From the NCBI RefSeq assembly GCF_009674495.1, contig NZ_WKJN01000010.1:124001-188000 (forward strand): DNA of 64,000 nucleotides, in the 5' to 3' direction. Made by a program: the position numbers and the translations under genes. The notes under the pieces are model-generated. The model was not told the origin of the DNA. It did not search any database and saw nothing but the letters and a program-made list of their open reading frames with translations. Position 1 is the stretch's first letter, and each line of letters starts with the position of its first letter. This document shows positions 47,603 to 56,608 of this stretch, in pieces. The DNA comes from Duganella alba. GTDB taxonomy: Bacteria; Pseudomonadota; Gammaproteobacteria; Burkholderiales; Burkholderiaceae_D.

Positions 47603-48617
47603 CGGGAAACCACGCCGCGCGCAGGCGCATGAAGGGCTGCTCGACCAGCTGGTACAGCAGCCATCCGCCGCCGACGCCGGCCAGCATCACCAGCGCGATG
47701 CCCGGCGCCGCATGGCGGTCCAGCGGCATCGCCTCCCCGACGATCTTGAACAGCGGCTTGTGCGCCAGGTAGACCGCATACGACCACAAGGCCAGGCTCT
47801 CCGCACCCGGCACGCGCACGCGGGCCAGCAGCGATGCAGGACTCAACGCCGCCAGCAGCAGCAAGGCGAAACTCAACGCCAGCAGCGTAAAGCCGAACGC
47901 CGTCATCAAGAACGATTCGTCATAGAAGCGCGCCAGCAGCACGCCGCACATCAACAGGCCTGCCGCCAGCAGCAGATTGCCATGCCGCAGAATGCGGTCG
48001 TACAGCGGACGATGGAAATTCTTCAGCATCGCAATCGCCACGCCCGGCAGCAGCTCGTCGAAGCGCGCAAAGCTGGAGTAGTACACCTCCTGCGAAAACG
48101 GCTGCTGCCCCTTGGACCACGCCAGCGCGCGGAAGGTTACCGCGCCCGCTACGGCCAGCGCCATCGCCAGCCATCCCCAGCGCGGGCGGCGCAGCAGCAG
48201 GACCGCCAGCGGCAGCACCAGATAAAACTGCTCCTCGATGCACAGCGACCATGCATGCGTGAAGGTCTGGCCGTATTGCAGGCCGAAGTTCTGCGTGAAC
48301 GTCAGGAAGCGCCACAGCGGTGCGGTGGCGCTGCCGCCCAGCGCCGCCGGAAACAGGAAGTACACCGCCAGCACCACGTAGTAGTTGGGCAGCGTGCGCA
48401 GCAGGCGGCGGCCGAAGAAGGTCGACAACGGCATGCGCTGCGACAGGATCTGATTGCCGATCAGGTAGCCGCTCAATACAAAGAACAGGTCCACGCCCAC
48501 CCAGCCGATGCGCCCTGCCTCGCCGAAATCGCTGCCGCCGGCCACCACGCCGTGGTGGTACATCAGCACCAGCACAATCGCGGCGGCGCGCAGGGTATCC
48601 AATCCATGTATCCTCAT
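47568..48617 (-). CDS. Acyltransferase 3 family membrane protein (OafA/YrhL type)
   Basis: A 349-residue integral membrane protein with about ten helices. It opens RIHGLDTLRAAAIVLVLMYHHG, the family signature with the catalytic His, and continues with GWVGVDLFFVLSGYLIG, RRLLRTLPNYYVV and SLCIEEQFYLVLPL. These enzymes transfer acetyl or other acyl groups to surface polysaccharides or lipids. Acceptor unknown. It is divergent from the histidine kinase gene. Confidence 0.9.
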   Translation of the reverse strand: MRIHGLDTLRAAAIVLVLMYHHGVVAGGSDFGEAGRIGWVGVDLFFVLSGYLIGNQILSQRMPLSTFFGRRLLRTLPNYYVVLAVYFLFPAALGGSATAPLWRFLTFTQNFGLQYGQTFTHAWSLCIEEQFYLVLPLAVLLLRRPRWGWLAMALAVAGAVTFRALAWSKGQQPFSQEVYYSSFARFDELLPGVAIAMLKNFHRPLYDRILRHGNLLLAAGLLMCGVLLARFYDESFLMTAFGFTLLALSFALLLLAALSPASLLARVRVPGAESLALWSYAVYLAHKPLFKIVGEAMPLDRHAAPGIALVMLAGVGGGWLLYQLVEQPFMRLRAAWFPVTPYGGTVRTT

Positions 48618-48737
48618 CGTCTTCCTTCATGTATGCGAAAACGCGATTCTGCCGCCGCAGCAGGCCGTTGCGGAACGCGTGGGACGAAATCCCGGTTCCG
48701 TGTGACGCAGCCCGGCGGAAGCGCGAATCGCCCCTGC

Positions 48738-48743
48738 TATACT
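48738..48743 (+). promoter_or_regulatory. -10 box placing the kinase start codon at the transcript 5' end
   Basis: TATACT ends 7 bp before the ATG at 48751. Transcription from it would begin at or one base before the start codon, so the mRNA would be leaderless. No ribosome site is present. No strong -35 is seen. Confidence 0.45.
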
Positions 48744-48750
48744 CGCGCCG

Positions 48751-49962
48751 ATGAGCACCCCGCCCAACGCCAACCTCGCCGCCACGCGCGCCACGCCGCA
48801 CGCCTCGCCAGGCGCCGCGCCGCCAACCGCTGCCGCGCAGGCGGCATCGATGGAAGCAACGCTTGGCGGTGCGCGCGCGGCAACGCCTTGGGCCGCACCG
48901 CGTCCGCGATGGACCGCCGTGCTGCAAACGGTGGCAGTGAACGCGCTGGCCTGGGTGGCGATCAGCGCGGCCGGCGCTTACGGCGCGGCCAACGCTTCCA
49001 GCTTCCTGCGGCTATGGCAGCAATGGTGCATCGACTACGTGCCGATGATGCTGCTCAGTTCCGCCCTGTGTCTGGCGCTGCTGCGCCGGCCCACGCTGTT
49101 CGAACCGTGGCGCAATGTGGCCGGCTTCTTCATCGTGGTGATGGTGCTGTTCCAGCCACTGCAATGGCTGTACGTGGACTGGGTCCACAACAACGACGGC
49201 ATCAACCTGCAAAGCATCTACCAGGCGCGCCTGCGCATGCGCCGTTTCAGCTGGTTCGTCACCGGCGCCACCTACGCCATCATTGTCGCCATCGGCAACT
49301 GGCGGCTGGCGCGCGCACGCGAGCAGGCCTTGCAGCGCACGCATACGCAAAACCTGGAACTGTCGCTGGCACTGGAGCAGCAACGCATGCTGGCGCTGCG
49401 CGCGCAACTGGAACCGCACTTCATCTTCAACGCGCTGAACGCCATCAGCGCACTGGTGCGCGACGGCGACAAGGCCGTCTCGCTGCAAGGCATCAGCCGC
49501 TTGAGCGATCTGCTGCGCTACGCCCTGTCGGCCAGCCTGCGCGACGCCGTGCGCCTCGGCGAAGAACTGCAATTCGTGCACGACTACACCGACCTGCAAC
49601 GCCTGCGCTACGGTAAACGTTTGCAGATCCAGATCGACTGTGACGACGACGAACTGCACGATGCCCTGTGCCCGCCGCTCCTGCTGCAACCGCTGATCGA
49701 AAACGCGCTGCGCCACGACCTCGATTGTCACGATGGCCGCGGCGATATCCGCGTCCGCATCACGCGCCTGGCGTCCGAACTGCTGATTACCGTCTCCAAT
49801 CCCCTGAGCGCGCAGACACCGCCCAATCCCGGCACCGGCCTTGGGCTGAAGAACACGCGCGAGCGGCTGCTGATGTTCGATCCGGCCGCCTCGCTGCACG
49901 CCGAAAAACGCGACGACCGCTTTTACGCGGAAATCCGTCTGCCGCTGGGAGAATGGGATTGA
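48751..49962 (+). CDS. LytS/YehU-type sensor histidine kinase
   Basis: A 403-residue membrane kinase. After a variable Ala/Pro-rich N-terminus it has about four transmembrane helices (about 60-200). The His_kinase domain carries LEPHFIFNALNAISALV with the phospho-accepting His223, and the HATPase region has LIENALRH and GTGLGLKNTRERL. It would phosphorylate the LytTR regulator whose gene overlaps its 3' end by 10 bp. The stimulus is unknown; there is no separate periplasmic sensor domain. Confidence 0.92.
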   Translation: MSTPPNANLAATRATPHASPGAAPPTAAAQAASMEATLGGARAATPWAAPRPRWTAVLQTVAVNALAWVAISAAGAYGAANASSFLRLWQQWCIDYVPMMLLSSALCLALLRRPTLFEPWRNVAGFFIVVMVLFQPLQWLYVDWVHNNDGINLQSIYQARLRMRRFSWFVTGATYAIIVAIGNWRLARAREQALQRTHTQNLELSLALEQQRMLALRAQLEPHFIFNALNAISALVRDGDKAVSLQGISRLSDLLRYALSASLRDAVRLGEELQFVHDYTDLQRLRYGKRLQIQIDCDDDELHDALCPPLLLQPLIENALRHDLDCHDGRGDIRVRITRLASELLITVSNPLSAQTPPNPGTGLGLKNTRERLLMFDPAASLHAEKRDDRFYAEIRLPLGEWD

Positions 49963-50723
49963 CCGGCTATGTCATCGTCGACGACGAAGCGCCCGGCCGC
50001 GCCAATCTGCGCCTGGCGCTGCAAGCCGTTCCAGGCTGGCGGCTGCTGGCCGAATGCGACAGCGCCGCCGCCGCCCGCAGCGCGCTGGTGCAGACGCCGG
50101 CCGACGTGGTGTTCCTCGACATCCAGATGCCGCGCGAAAGCGGCCTGGAACTGGCGCGTGAACTGAGCCGCCTGCCGCAGCCGCCGCTGATCATCTTCGT
50201 CACCGCCTACAACACGCACGCGGTGGATGCGTTCGAAGTGCACGCGCTGGACTACCTGCTCAAACCGATCGACGACCGCCGGCTGGCACAGGCCATCGAA
50301 CGCGCCAACGCCATGCTGGCCTCGCGCCACGGCGACAGCTACCGCGCCGCGCTGCAAGGCTACACGACGGCCAGTCACACCCAGTACATGGACAGCTTCA
50401 GCATACGTTCGGTAGGATACATAGAGCAGGTCCGCGTGCGCGACGTGCTGTGGCTACACGCGGCGGGAAATTATGTGGAGTTGCATCTGGCGGCGCGCAC
50501 GGTGCTGCACCGGGTGCCGCTGAGCCGCTTGGAACAGCTGCTGCGGCCGGAGGAATTCCTGCGCGTGCACCGCACCGCCATCGTGCGCCGCGACCAGCTC
50601 CTGCGCCTGGCGGTGGTGGGAGACGGCCGTTACCAGTTGACGCTGGCCTGCGGCGCGCAACTGCCCGCCAGCGCGCGCTATGTGCAGGAACTGAAGGCCA
50701 GCCTAGGCTTCGCCGGTCAGTGA
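49953..50723 (+). CDS. LytTR family response regulator
   Basis: A 256-residue regulator. The receiver domain (about 5-120) has the acidic pair VDDEAP and the phospho-acceptor Asp56 in VVFLDIQMP. The LytTR DNA-binding domain (about 150-250) shows VRDVLWLHAAGNYVELHL and FLRVHRTAIVRRDQL. The ATG at 49953 lies inside the kinase gene and has GGGAGA just before it, so translation is coupled. Targets are unknown. Confidence 0.92.
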   Translation: MGLTGYVIVDDEAPGRANLRLALQAVPGWRLLAECDSAAAARSALVQTPADVVFLDIQMPRESGLELARELSRLPQPPLIIFVTAYNTHAVDAFEVHALDYLLKPIDDRRLAQAIERANAMLASRHGDSYRAALQGYTTASHTQYMDSFSIRSVGYIEQVRVRDVLWLHAAGNYVELHLAARTVLHRVPLSRLEQLLRPEEFLRVHRTAIVRRDQLLRLAVVGDGRYQLTLACGAQLPASARYVQELKASLGFAGQ

Positions 50724-50939
50724 GCGCAGGTCTTCCTCGCGGATGCGGCGCTCGGGCGCCAGCACGCGGGCGATCACTTGCGGATTGAGACCCATGTTTT
50801 GCAGCAGTTCCACCGCACCGGGCGTGCCGATGTCGCGCTGCACCTGCAACGCCTGCCGCACGATGAAATCATATGAATGCCAGCCGGTGGTGTCCGACGT
50901 TTGCGGCCTTGCCTGTCGCCTGTCGTGCTCCAGATTCAT
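50703..50939 (-). CDS. Small 78-residue protein, unknown
   Basis: A short soluble protein with a consensus AGGAGG site before the ATG at 50937-50939. The centre reads WHSYDFIVRQALQVQRDIGTPGAVELLQNMGLNPQVIARVLA, a predicted two-helix segment. No family is recognised. Its 3' end overlaps the response-regulator gene by 21 bp in convergent orientation. Confidence 0.7.
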   Translation of the reverse strand: MNLEHDRRQARPQTSDTTGWHSYDFIVRQALQVQRDIGTPGAVELLQNMGLNPQVIARVLAPERRIREEDLRSLTGEA

Positions 50940-51006
50940 GATGGCCTCCTGATTGGGAATCCACATAGATTAACGCAAGACGCCGCCGCGTGGGCGTACG
51001 GTACGC

Positions 51007-52149
51007 TTATTCCCTGGACGGGTCGTAGGACAGCTGCACGCGGTAGCCTTCCGGCGCGATCGAGGTATCAAAAGGATAGTTAGCCAGGTTCTGCTGATCC
51101 AGCATGCCAAGCTTGACCAGGATGGTGTGCGGCTGCTCCTTGGTGCGTCCTTCCAGCAGGTTGACGGCGGCGTTGATGGCGACGCGCGCCTGGCTCACGC
51201 CCTTGGTGTCGGCCGCCGCGTAGATTTCCCTGGTGCGGACCAGTTGCGCGATTTCGCTGGTCAGGTCGAAGGCCACCACACGGATCTTGTCGTCCAGTTT
51301 TGCCGCCTTGATGGGCCCCAGCGCCGCCGGCGCGCAACCGGTGCAGCCGAGGATGTAGTCGAGCCGCGCGCCATGCCTGGCGACGATGCGCTCCGTCAGC
51401 TGCGATTGCAGTCCGCGCTCGCTGTCACCGTAGCGGATGTCGAGGATGTTGACCTCAATCGGCGCCTCCTGCGCCGCGATGCGCGTGCCATCCACCTCGC
51501 CCTTGACCCAGCCGGCGCCCAGTGGCCCCGGCAGCAGGGCGATGTTGATGGTCTTGAGGCCGCGCTGCTGTGCGTCGCGGATCACCCAGCGCGTCGCCTC
51601 CATGCCCATGCTGCGCAGCGAGGTGGTCACCTTCAGGTTGAGATCATCGCTGCGGCTGTCGTTGGCCAGCTCCAGCACCTGAATCCCCGCCGCCCGCGCC
51701 TTGGCGATGGCGCTGTTGGTGGCCGTCATGCTGATCGGCGAGACCACGATGGCGTCATATCTGGCGGCGATCGCCTCCTCGATTTTTTGCAACTGGCCAT
51801 GCAGGTCGTCGTAGCCGGCCGCCGGCAGGATGTCGACCGCCACGCCCAGTCGCTTCGCCTCGCTGATGACGCCATAGGCGCAGCCGCTCCAGTACGGATC
51901 TTTGGTATGCGGGAACAGGAAGGCGATGCGCCAATGCTTGCTGGCGCGGGCGGCCGGGGCGTACACGCCGGGCACCACGCGGCCGCTGGCCAGCGCGTCG
52001 TCGGCGGTGCCGTTGGCCTGCACCGGGCGGAAGATGGAACTGACCGGTATCGGCGCGAACTTCGCGGCGGCCTGCTGCGCCAGCGCCGGCGCCGCACTCA
52101 GGGCCAGCGCCCCGCATATTGCCAGGTGAAGGGAGTGTTTGGTCATCAT
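51007..52149 (-). CDS. Periplasmic binding protein, TorT-like
   Basis: A 380-residue exported protein (signal about 1-25, ending ALA). The fold is that of type 1 periplasmic binding proteins: WRIAFLFPHTKDPYWSGCAYGVISEAKRLGV, AARYDAIVVSPIS and VVAFDLTSEIAQLV. The HTKDPYW segment and overall length resemble TorT, the periplasmic partner of the TorS sensor kinase in trimethylamine oxide sensing. No torS or tor reductase gene is nearby. It starts 3 bp after a family 3 binding-protein gene in the same unit. Confidence 0.75.
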   Translation of the reverse strand: MMTKHSLHLAICGALALSAAPALAQQAAAKFAPIPVSSIFRPVQANGTADDALASGRVVPGVYAPAARASKHWRIAFLFPHTKDPYWSGCAYGVISEAKRLGVAVDILPAAGYDDLHGQLQKIEEAIAARYDAIVVSPISMTATNSAIAKARAAGIQVLELANDSRSDDLNLKVTTSLRSMGMEATRWVIRDAQQRGLKTINIALLPGPLGAGWVKGEVDGTRIAAQEAPIEVNILDIRYGDSERGLQSQLTERIVARHGARLDYILGCTGCAPAALGPIKAAKLDDKIRVVAFDLTSEIAQLVRTREIYAAADTKGVSQARVAINAAVNLLEGRTKEQPHTILVKLGMLDQQNLANYPFDTSIAPEGYRVQLSYDPSRE

Positions 52150-52152
52150 GGT

Positions 52153-52959
52153 TTATCCACGTTTATCGGTGCAGCCAGCGGGCGGTCTGGCGCCGGCGTC
52201 GCCCGAGGGCACCAGCACGCCGTTGCGCGCGCCCAGCCGCGCCAGTTCGCCGGAACGGACCATCTCGGTGAACAGGGCGTTATAGCGGTCGCGCACGGCG
52301 GAGAATCTGGCCTCGCGCGGGAAGGCCAGGTAGCCGTCCAGCTGTGTAATGTCGGGACACAGTACCGTCAGCGCGCGCTCCAGGTGCAGGCCGCCGATCA
52401 GTTCCGTGCTGTTGCGTTGATTGGTGGCCAGCAGTTCGACGCGGCCGAGCGCCAGCATCTGCACGCCGTTTTCCAGCTGCGGCACTTCGCTGATGTCGAG
52501 CAGCGGGCGGGCCTGGTCGAACTGCGCGCCGTAGTGCCAGCCGCGCACGGCGGCGATGCGATGGTTCTTCAGCGCGGCCAGGTCGCCGCGCCATGGCGGA
52601 TTGCTGTCGCTGCGCGCGTAGAACACCATGCGGTCGCGGTAAAACGGATGATCGATGAAGGCGAACTGCTTGAGACGTTCCGGCGATTTATACGGACCGA
52701 CCAGGATGTCGGCCTGGGCCCGTTCCACCATCGCCAGCGCGCGCGGCCACGGATAGAGCCTGAAGCGCACCGTGTCGCCGGCACGCGCGGCCAGCGTGCG
52801 CAGCACGTCCACGCCCAGTCCGTGCCACTGGCCGTCCGCTCCCTGTTCGAAGATGTGGCTGAAGGTCGTGCCCACCGCCAGCCGCTCGACCGCATGGACC
52901 GGCGCCGACGCCATCGCGCCCATCGCCCATGCCAGCAGAAGAGAGATTGTCTTTCGCAT
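52153..52959 (-). CDS. Family 3 substrate-binding protein, orphan
   Basis: A 268-residue exported protein with a signal peptide ending around VHA (residue 23) and a family 3 solute-binding fold (LGVDVLRTLAARAGDTVRFRLYPWPRAL, ADILVGPYKSPERL, FIDHPFYRDRMVFYAR). No permease or ATPase genes adjoin. It lies between an esterase gene (21 bp upstream) and the TorT-like gene (3 bp downstream), so the operon carries two periplasmic ligand-binding proteins and no visible transporter or sensor. Confidence 0.78.
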   Translation of the reverse strand: MRKTISLLLAWAMGAMASAPVHAVERLAVGTTFSHIFEQGADGQWHGLGVDVLRTLAARAGDTVRFRLYPWPRALAMVERAQADILVGPYKSPERLKQFAFIDHPFYRDRMVFYARSDSNPPWRGDLAALKNHRIAAVRGWHYGAQFDQARPLLDISEVPQLENGVQMLALGRVELLATNQRNSTELIGGLHLERALTVLCPDITQLDGYLAFPREARFSAVRDRYNALFTEMVRSGELARLGARNGVLVPSGDAGARPPAGCTDKRG

Positions 52960-52980
52960 ATGGCTTCATACTAGCATGAG

Positions 52981-53901
52981 CTAAGGCAAGTGCCGATGCA
53001 AGAATGCCACGCTGGCATCGACCGTCGGCTGCAGCCACGGATCGAACAGCCAGAACGAGTGCGGCGTATCGGGCAGCACCACCTTGTCGCTGGCGACGCC
53101 GACGGCCGCCATCTGCGCCATCATCTCCTCGCGCCCGGCCGAGAAACGCGGCTGCGCGCTGCCGATGAACAGGATGGGCGGCATGCCGGCATGCACATAG
53201 CGGATCGGCGACGCCTCGCGCCACAGCGCCGCCGTCTCGGCATAGCGGCCGCCGAACCAGGCGCCGGCCGATGAGGGGTTCTTCTTCGGATCGTCCTCGT
53301 ACCTGAGCGCCAGTTCGGAGGTGAAGTCGGACAGGCCGTCGATGTTGATAATGGCCTTGACGGCATCGCCGGCCGTGACGCCGGCCAGGCTGGCGATCTG
53401 GCCGCCGGCCGAGCCGCCCGCCAGCGCGATGCGGTTCGGGTCCAGCCCGAATTCCGCCGCATGCGCGCGCAGCCAGCGCACGGCGGCCTGCACGTCCTGC
53501 ACCGCCGCCGGATAGCGCGCCTCGCCGGACAGGCGATAGCTGACCGTCACCGCCGCGTAGCCATGCTGCGTGAGGCGCAGCGCCATCGGCACGAACTCCG
53601 AGCGGAAGCCGGCCTTCCAGCCGCCGCCATGCACGAACACCACCACCGGCAGCCTGTCGCCGGCGGGGCGGTACAGATCCAGCTTGAGGCAGCGCGCGCC
53701 GTACTGCGCGTAGGTCAGGTCGGCGGTCTTGCGCACGCCGGCCGGCAGTGTGTCGCCGGCGATCTGTATGGCCGGATAGTCGCGCACCAGCTTGTCGTAG
53801 GTATGCGGCGCATCATAAGTATTGGACGGATCAGGCGCCGGCTCCGAACACGGGAGCGCGGCCACCAGGGCAGCGGCAAGCAAAACACTCAGGACAGGCA
53901 T
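52981..53901 (-). CDS. Alpha/beta hydrolase, HSL/BD-FAE-like esterase, exported
   Basis: A 306-residue hydrolase with an N-terminal hydrophobic export signal (about 1-17). HGGGW at 91-95 is the oxyanion motif of the hormone-sensitive-lipase group, Ser164 is in LAGGSAGGQIA, and the final DTPHSFWLF holds the catalytic His. Relatives include carbohydrate esterases and feruloyl or acetyl esterases, so removal of acyl groups from plant glycans is possible. A 57-codon upstream extension would run through a palindromic repeat and terminator, and was rejected. Confidence 0.82.
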   Translation of the reverse strand: MPVLSVLLAAALVAALPCSEPAPDPSNTYDAPHTYDKLVRDYPAIQIAGDTLPAGVRKTADLTYAQYGARCLKLDLYRPAGDRLPVVVFVHGGGWKAGFRSEFVPMALRLTQHGYAAVTVSYRLSGEARYPAAVQDVQAAVRWLRAHAAEFGLDPNRIALAGGSAGGQIASLAGVTAGDAVKAIINIDGLSDFTSELALRYEDDPKKNPSSAGAWFGGRYAETAALWREASPIRYVHAGMPPILFIGSAQPRFSAGREEMMAQMAAVGVASDKVVLPDTPHSFWLFDPWLQPTVDASVAFLHRHLP

Positions 53902-53950
53902 CAGCACCTCGGCGTCAACAATACAGTCCCAAAGTATAACCCCGACCGAA

Positions 53951-53980
53951 AGGGTCTGACCCCGTACGGGGTCAGACCCT
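53951..53980. repeat. 30-bp perfect palindrome
   Basis: Two 13-base arms (AGGGTCTGACCCC and its complement) surround GTAC, which is itself palindromic, so the whole 30 bp is a perfect palindrome. It lies between the esterase start and the TonB receptor terminator. No T run follows. It looks like a dispersed intergenic repeat or a protein-binding site. Confidence 0.7.
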
Positions 53981-54017
53981 GGCCGCAGCGATGTGCGGGT
54001 CTCGCCAGCACCCAAAC

Positions 54018-54053
54018 AAAAAAACCCCTCGGCCGATGAAGGCGCGAGGGGTT
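54018..54053 (-). terminator. Rho-independent terminator of the second TonB receptor
   Basis: On the minus strand a 9-bp stem (54045-54053 with 54023-54031) is followed by a run of T. It lies 43 bp past the receptor stop. Confidence 0.85.
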
Positions 54054-54096
54054 GCAAAACCACAGACAACACTGGACTACATGAAAAACTCGGTGC

Positions 54097-56553
54097 TTAG
54101 AACGAGCGGCCCACGTTGATGCCGAAGGTACGCGGCGGCAGGTACTGCGCCTGCCACGGACCGTTGGCGTTCATGGCGCTGGTCTTGATCTTGCCGTCTT
54201 CGACATTGCGGACGAAGGCGTCGAAGTACCACTTGGCGGCAGCGTCGTAACGCAGGCCGATGTCGGTACGGTTGTAAGCTTTCTGACGATCCGGCTCACC
54301 CAGGTTGAACACGCTCAGCCAGCTGGCGGTTTCGTAGTGGGTGCTGATGCGCGGGATCAGCGTGCCATCGGCCAGTTCGAAGCTGTGCTGGTACTGCAGC
54401 TGCATGGCGAACTTCGGCGCGTGCGGCATGTCGTTGCCGGTCACGTCCAGGCAGGTGCTGATGCCAGGGATCGAGCAGGCCGGCAGCACATAATCGTTAC
54501 TGCCGCCGATCAGTTTCTTCAGCGTGGCGTGGGTGTAGGCGGCGGTGAACTGCACGCGGTCCACCGGCGTGATCTTGGCGGCGATCTCGGTTTCCAGACC
54601 CCATACATTGGCGCCTTCGGCGTTGTTGGTGGCCAGGCCGCGGGTGCCGTCAGGATTGGTGACCGGCGCGCTGAACTGGAAGCCCTTGAACTTCTCGTAG
54701 TAAGCCGAGTTGTTCATGCGCACTTTGCCGCCCAGGAAGGTCGATTTCGAACCGACTTCGTAGTTGGTCAAAGTCTCCGAACCGTAAGGACGGCCGCCGT
54801 CCTGCAGGCCGCCGGACTTGTAGCCGGTCGATACCGACGCGAACACCATGTTGTTCTTGTCGATGTCGTAGCTGACGCGGCCCAGGCCGGTCAGCTTGTG
54901 GTCCTTGTAGACGCCGTCGTTGTTCTGGTAGGTGGTGAAGCCGTTACCCGGCGCCAGCGGATTCATCGAAGGATTCACCGGCACTTGCGGCGCGCTCAGG
55001 TCGCTCCAGCCGTTGTTGGTGCCGCCGATGTTCTTGCGCTTGTCCGAGGTGTAGCGGAAGCCGCCGGTCAGGTGCCATGCGTCGGCGATGTTCCAGGTGG
55101 CCTGGCCGAAGGCGGCGGTCGAATCGACGGTTTCCTTCGGCTGGATGAAGGAACCCTGCCAGCTGACGGTGCCCTGCTCGGTGCCGTTCATGATCGGGAT
55201 GTCGAAGCGGATGCTGTTGTCTTCGTTGGCGTAGTACAGGCCCAGCAGCCAGTCGACTTCACGCTTGCCGGTCGACATGAATTCCAGCTCATGGCTGTAG
55301 TTCTTGTACTTGGAACCGACGGTGTTGTTGGCCTGGTAGCCGGCGCTGGCGCTGCTGGTGGCGGTGGTGAAGCTGGTGGCCGGATTGGCGCCGCCGTCCT
55401 GGTCGAAGGTCGACGAACCGTTGAAGCGCGAGTAGCCGGCGATGTAGGCCATCGCGATGTCCGGATTGATCTGCCAGTCGACGCGGCTGCGCACCGAGTT
55501 CGATTCGCGGTCCACGCTTGGCGCGGTGTCGACCAGCGCCGACCAGAAGTCCTGGCCCGGACGCTGCTGTTGCAGCAGATTGATGCTCGGGGTGCCGCGG
55601 TCGATGTAGTGCTCATACGAGATGTTCCACTTCAGGTCAGCCGACGGCTGCCACAGGAAGCTCAGGCGCGCCGCGCTCTGGTCCTGGGCGCTGTACTTCT
55701 TACCCATGCGCACATAGTTGTTCGGATTGATCGGCTGGAAGGCGATCGGATTGGTCGGGTGCGCCGTGTTCCACGCCGCGATCACCGGTGCGGCGGCAGC
55801 CTGCTGCGCCGCCAGCGATGGGATTTCCGGCGCCTGGAAGTCGACGTAGCCGTCGTGCTGCTCGTGCACCACCGAAACGCGCATCGCCATCGTGCTGTTG
55901 ATCGGGATGTTCATCGCGCCGCGCGCGCCGATGCGGGCGTAGTTGCCGTAGCCCAGCTCGAAGTTGCCGGCGTTGCTGCCGATTTCCGGCTTCACGGTCT
56001 GCATGTTGACGGCGCCGACGGTGGAGTTGCGGCCCCACAGCGTGCCTTGCGGGCCGCGCAGCACTTCAATCGCGTCCAGGTCGAACAGCAGCGCGGTCGC
56101 GCCTTCCGGACGCGGCGAGTAGACGCCGTCCACGAACGACGCCACTTCCGGGTCGGCGTATTCGGTCTTGGCGGAGTCGTTGCCGATGCCGCGCATGGTC
56201 ATGGTGATGACGCCGTGGTCGCCCTGGCCGGTGGCCGAGAAGCCCGGCACCAGGTTGACGACGTCCTGGATGGTCTGGACGTGGTTGTCGTCCAGCGCGG
56301 CGGAATTCAGTGCGGTGACCGCAACCGGGGTTTTTTGCAGCGACGTGGTGCGCTTGGTCGCGGTCACGAACACTTCGGTGATCTTGCCGCTGTCGGCGGG
56401 TGCGGCCTGCTCGGCGGCTGGCGCGGCCTGGGCGGCTTGCGCATCGGCTGCTTCGGCGGCATAAACAGAGGTGGTGCCGGCCATCAGGGCGAGGATGGCG
56501 AGCGAAATAGGCGTCAGCAGACGCTTCCCGGATTGCGGTACGTGCAGGTTCAT
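54097..56553 (-). CDS. TonB-dependent outer membrane receptor (operator-array locus)
   Basis: An 818-residue TonB-dependent transducer. A signal peptide (about 1-33) is followed by an Ala/Gln-rich stretch, then ITEVFVTATKRTTSLQKTPVAVTAL (TonB-box region and plug start), TMTMRGIGND and VLRGPQGTLWGRNSTVGAV. The barrel ends in FGINVGRSF with terminal Phe. By its operators and its divergent halogenase-like partner it probably imports an oligosaccharide or glucoside rather than a siderophore. The mRNA leader probably carries four tandem operators. A terminator follows. Confidence 0.92.
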   Translation of the reverse strand: MNLHVPQSGKRLLTPISLAILALMAGTTSVYAAEAADAQAAQAAPAAEQAAPADSGKITEVFVTATKRTTSLQKTPVAVTALNSAALDDNHVQTIQDVVNLVPGFSATGQGDHGVITMTMRGIGNDSAKTEYADPEVASFVDGVYSPRPEGATALLFDLDAIEVLRGPQGTLWGRNSTVGAVNMQTVKPEIGSNAGNFELGYGNYARIGARGAMNIPINSTMAMRVSVVHEQHDGYVDFQAPEIPSLAAQQAAAAPVIAAWNTAHPTNPIAFQPINPNNYVRMGKKYSAQDQSAARLSFLWQPSADLKWNISYEHYIDRGTPSINLLQQQRPGQDFWSALVDTAPSVDRESNSVRSRVDWQINPDIAMAYIAGYSRFNGSSTFDQDGGANPATSFTTATSSASAGYQANNTVGSKYKNYSHELEFMSTGKREVDWLLGLYYANEDNSIRFDIPIMNGTEQGTVSWQGSFIQPKETVDSTAAFGQATWNIADAWHLTGGFRYTSDKRKNIGGTNNGWSDLSAPQVPVNPSMNPLAPGNGFTTYQNNDGVYKDHKLTGLGRVSYDIDKNNMVFASVSTGYKSGGLQDGGRPYGSETLTNYEVGSKSTFLGGKVRMNNSAYYEKFKGFQFSAPVTNPDGTRGLATNNAEGANVWGLETEIAAKITPVDRVQFTAAYTHATLKKLIGGSNDYVLPACSIPGISTCLDVTGNDMPHAPKFAMQLQYQHSFELADGTLIPRISTHYETASWLSVFNLGEPDRQKAYNRTDIGLRYDAAAKWYFDAFVRNVEDGKIKTSAMNANGPWQAQYLPPRTFGINVGRSF

Positions 56554-56608
56554 AAGTCTCCTTTTGCGGAGCGATCGCCAGGGGGTGAGGCGGTGCTACC
56601 ATTTATCG

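Noticed and set aside
47712..49616. A 634-codon plus-strand open frame
   Set aside because: It is antisense to the acyltransferase and out of frame with the histidine kinase; the product is Arg/Gln/His-rich low complexity.
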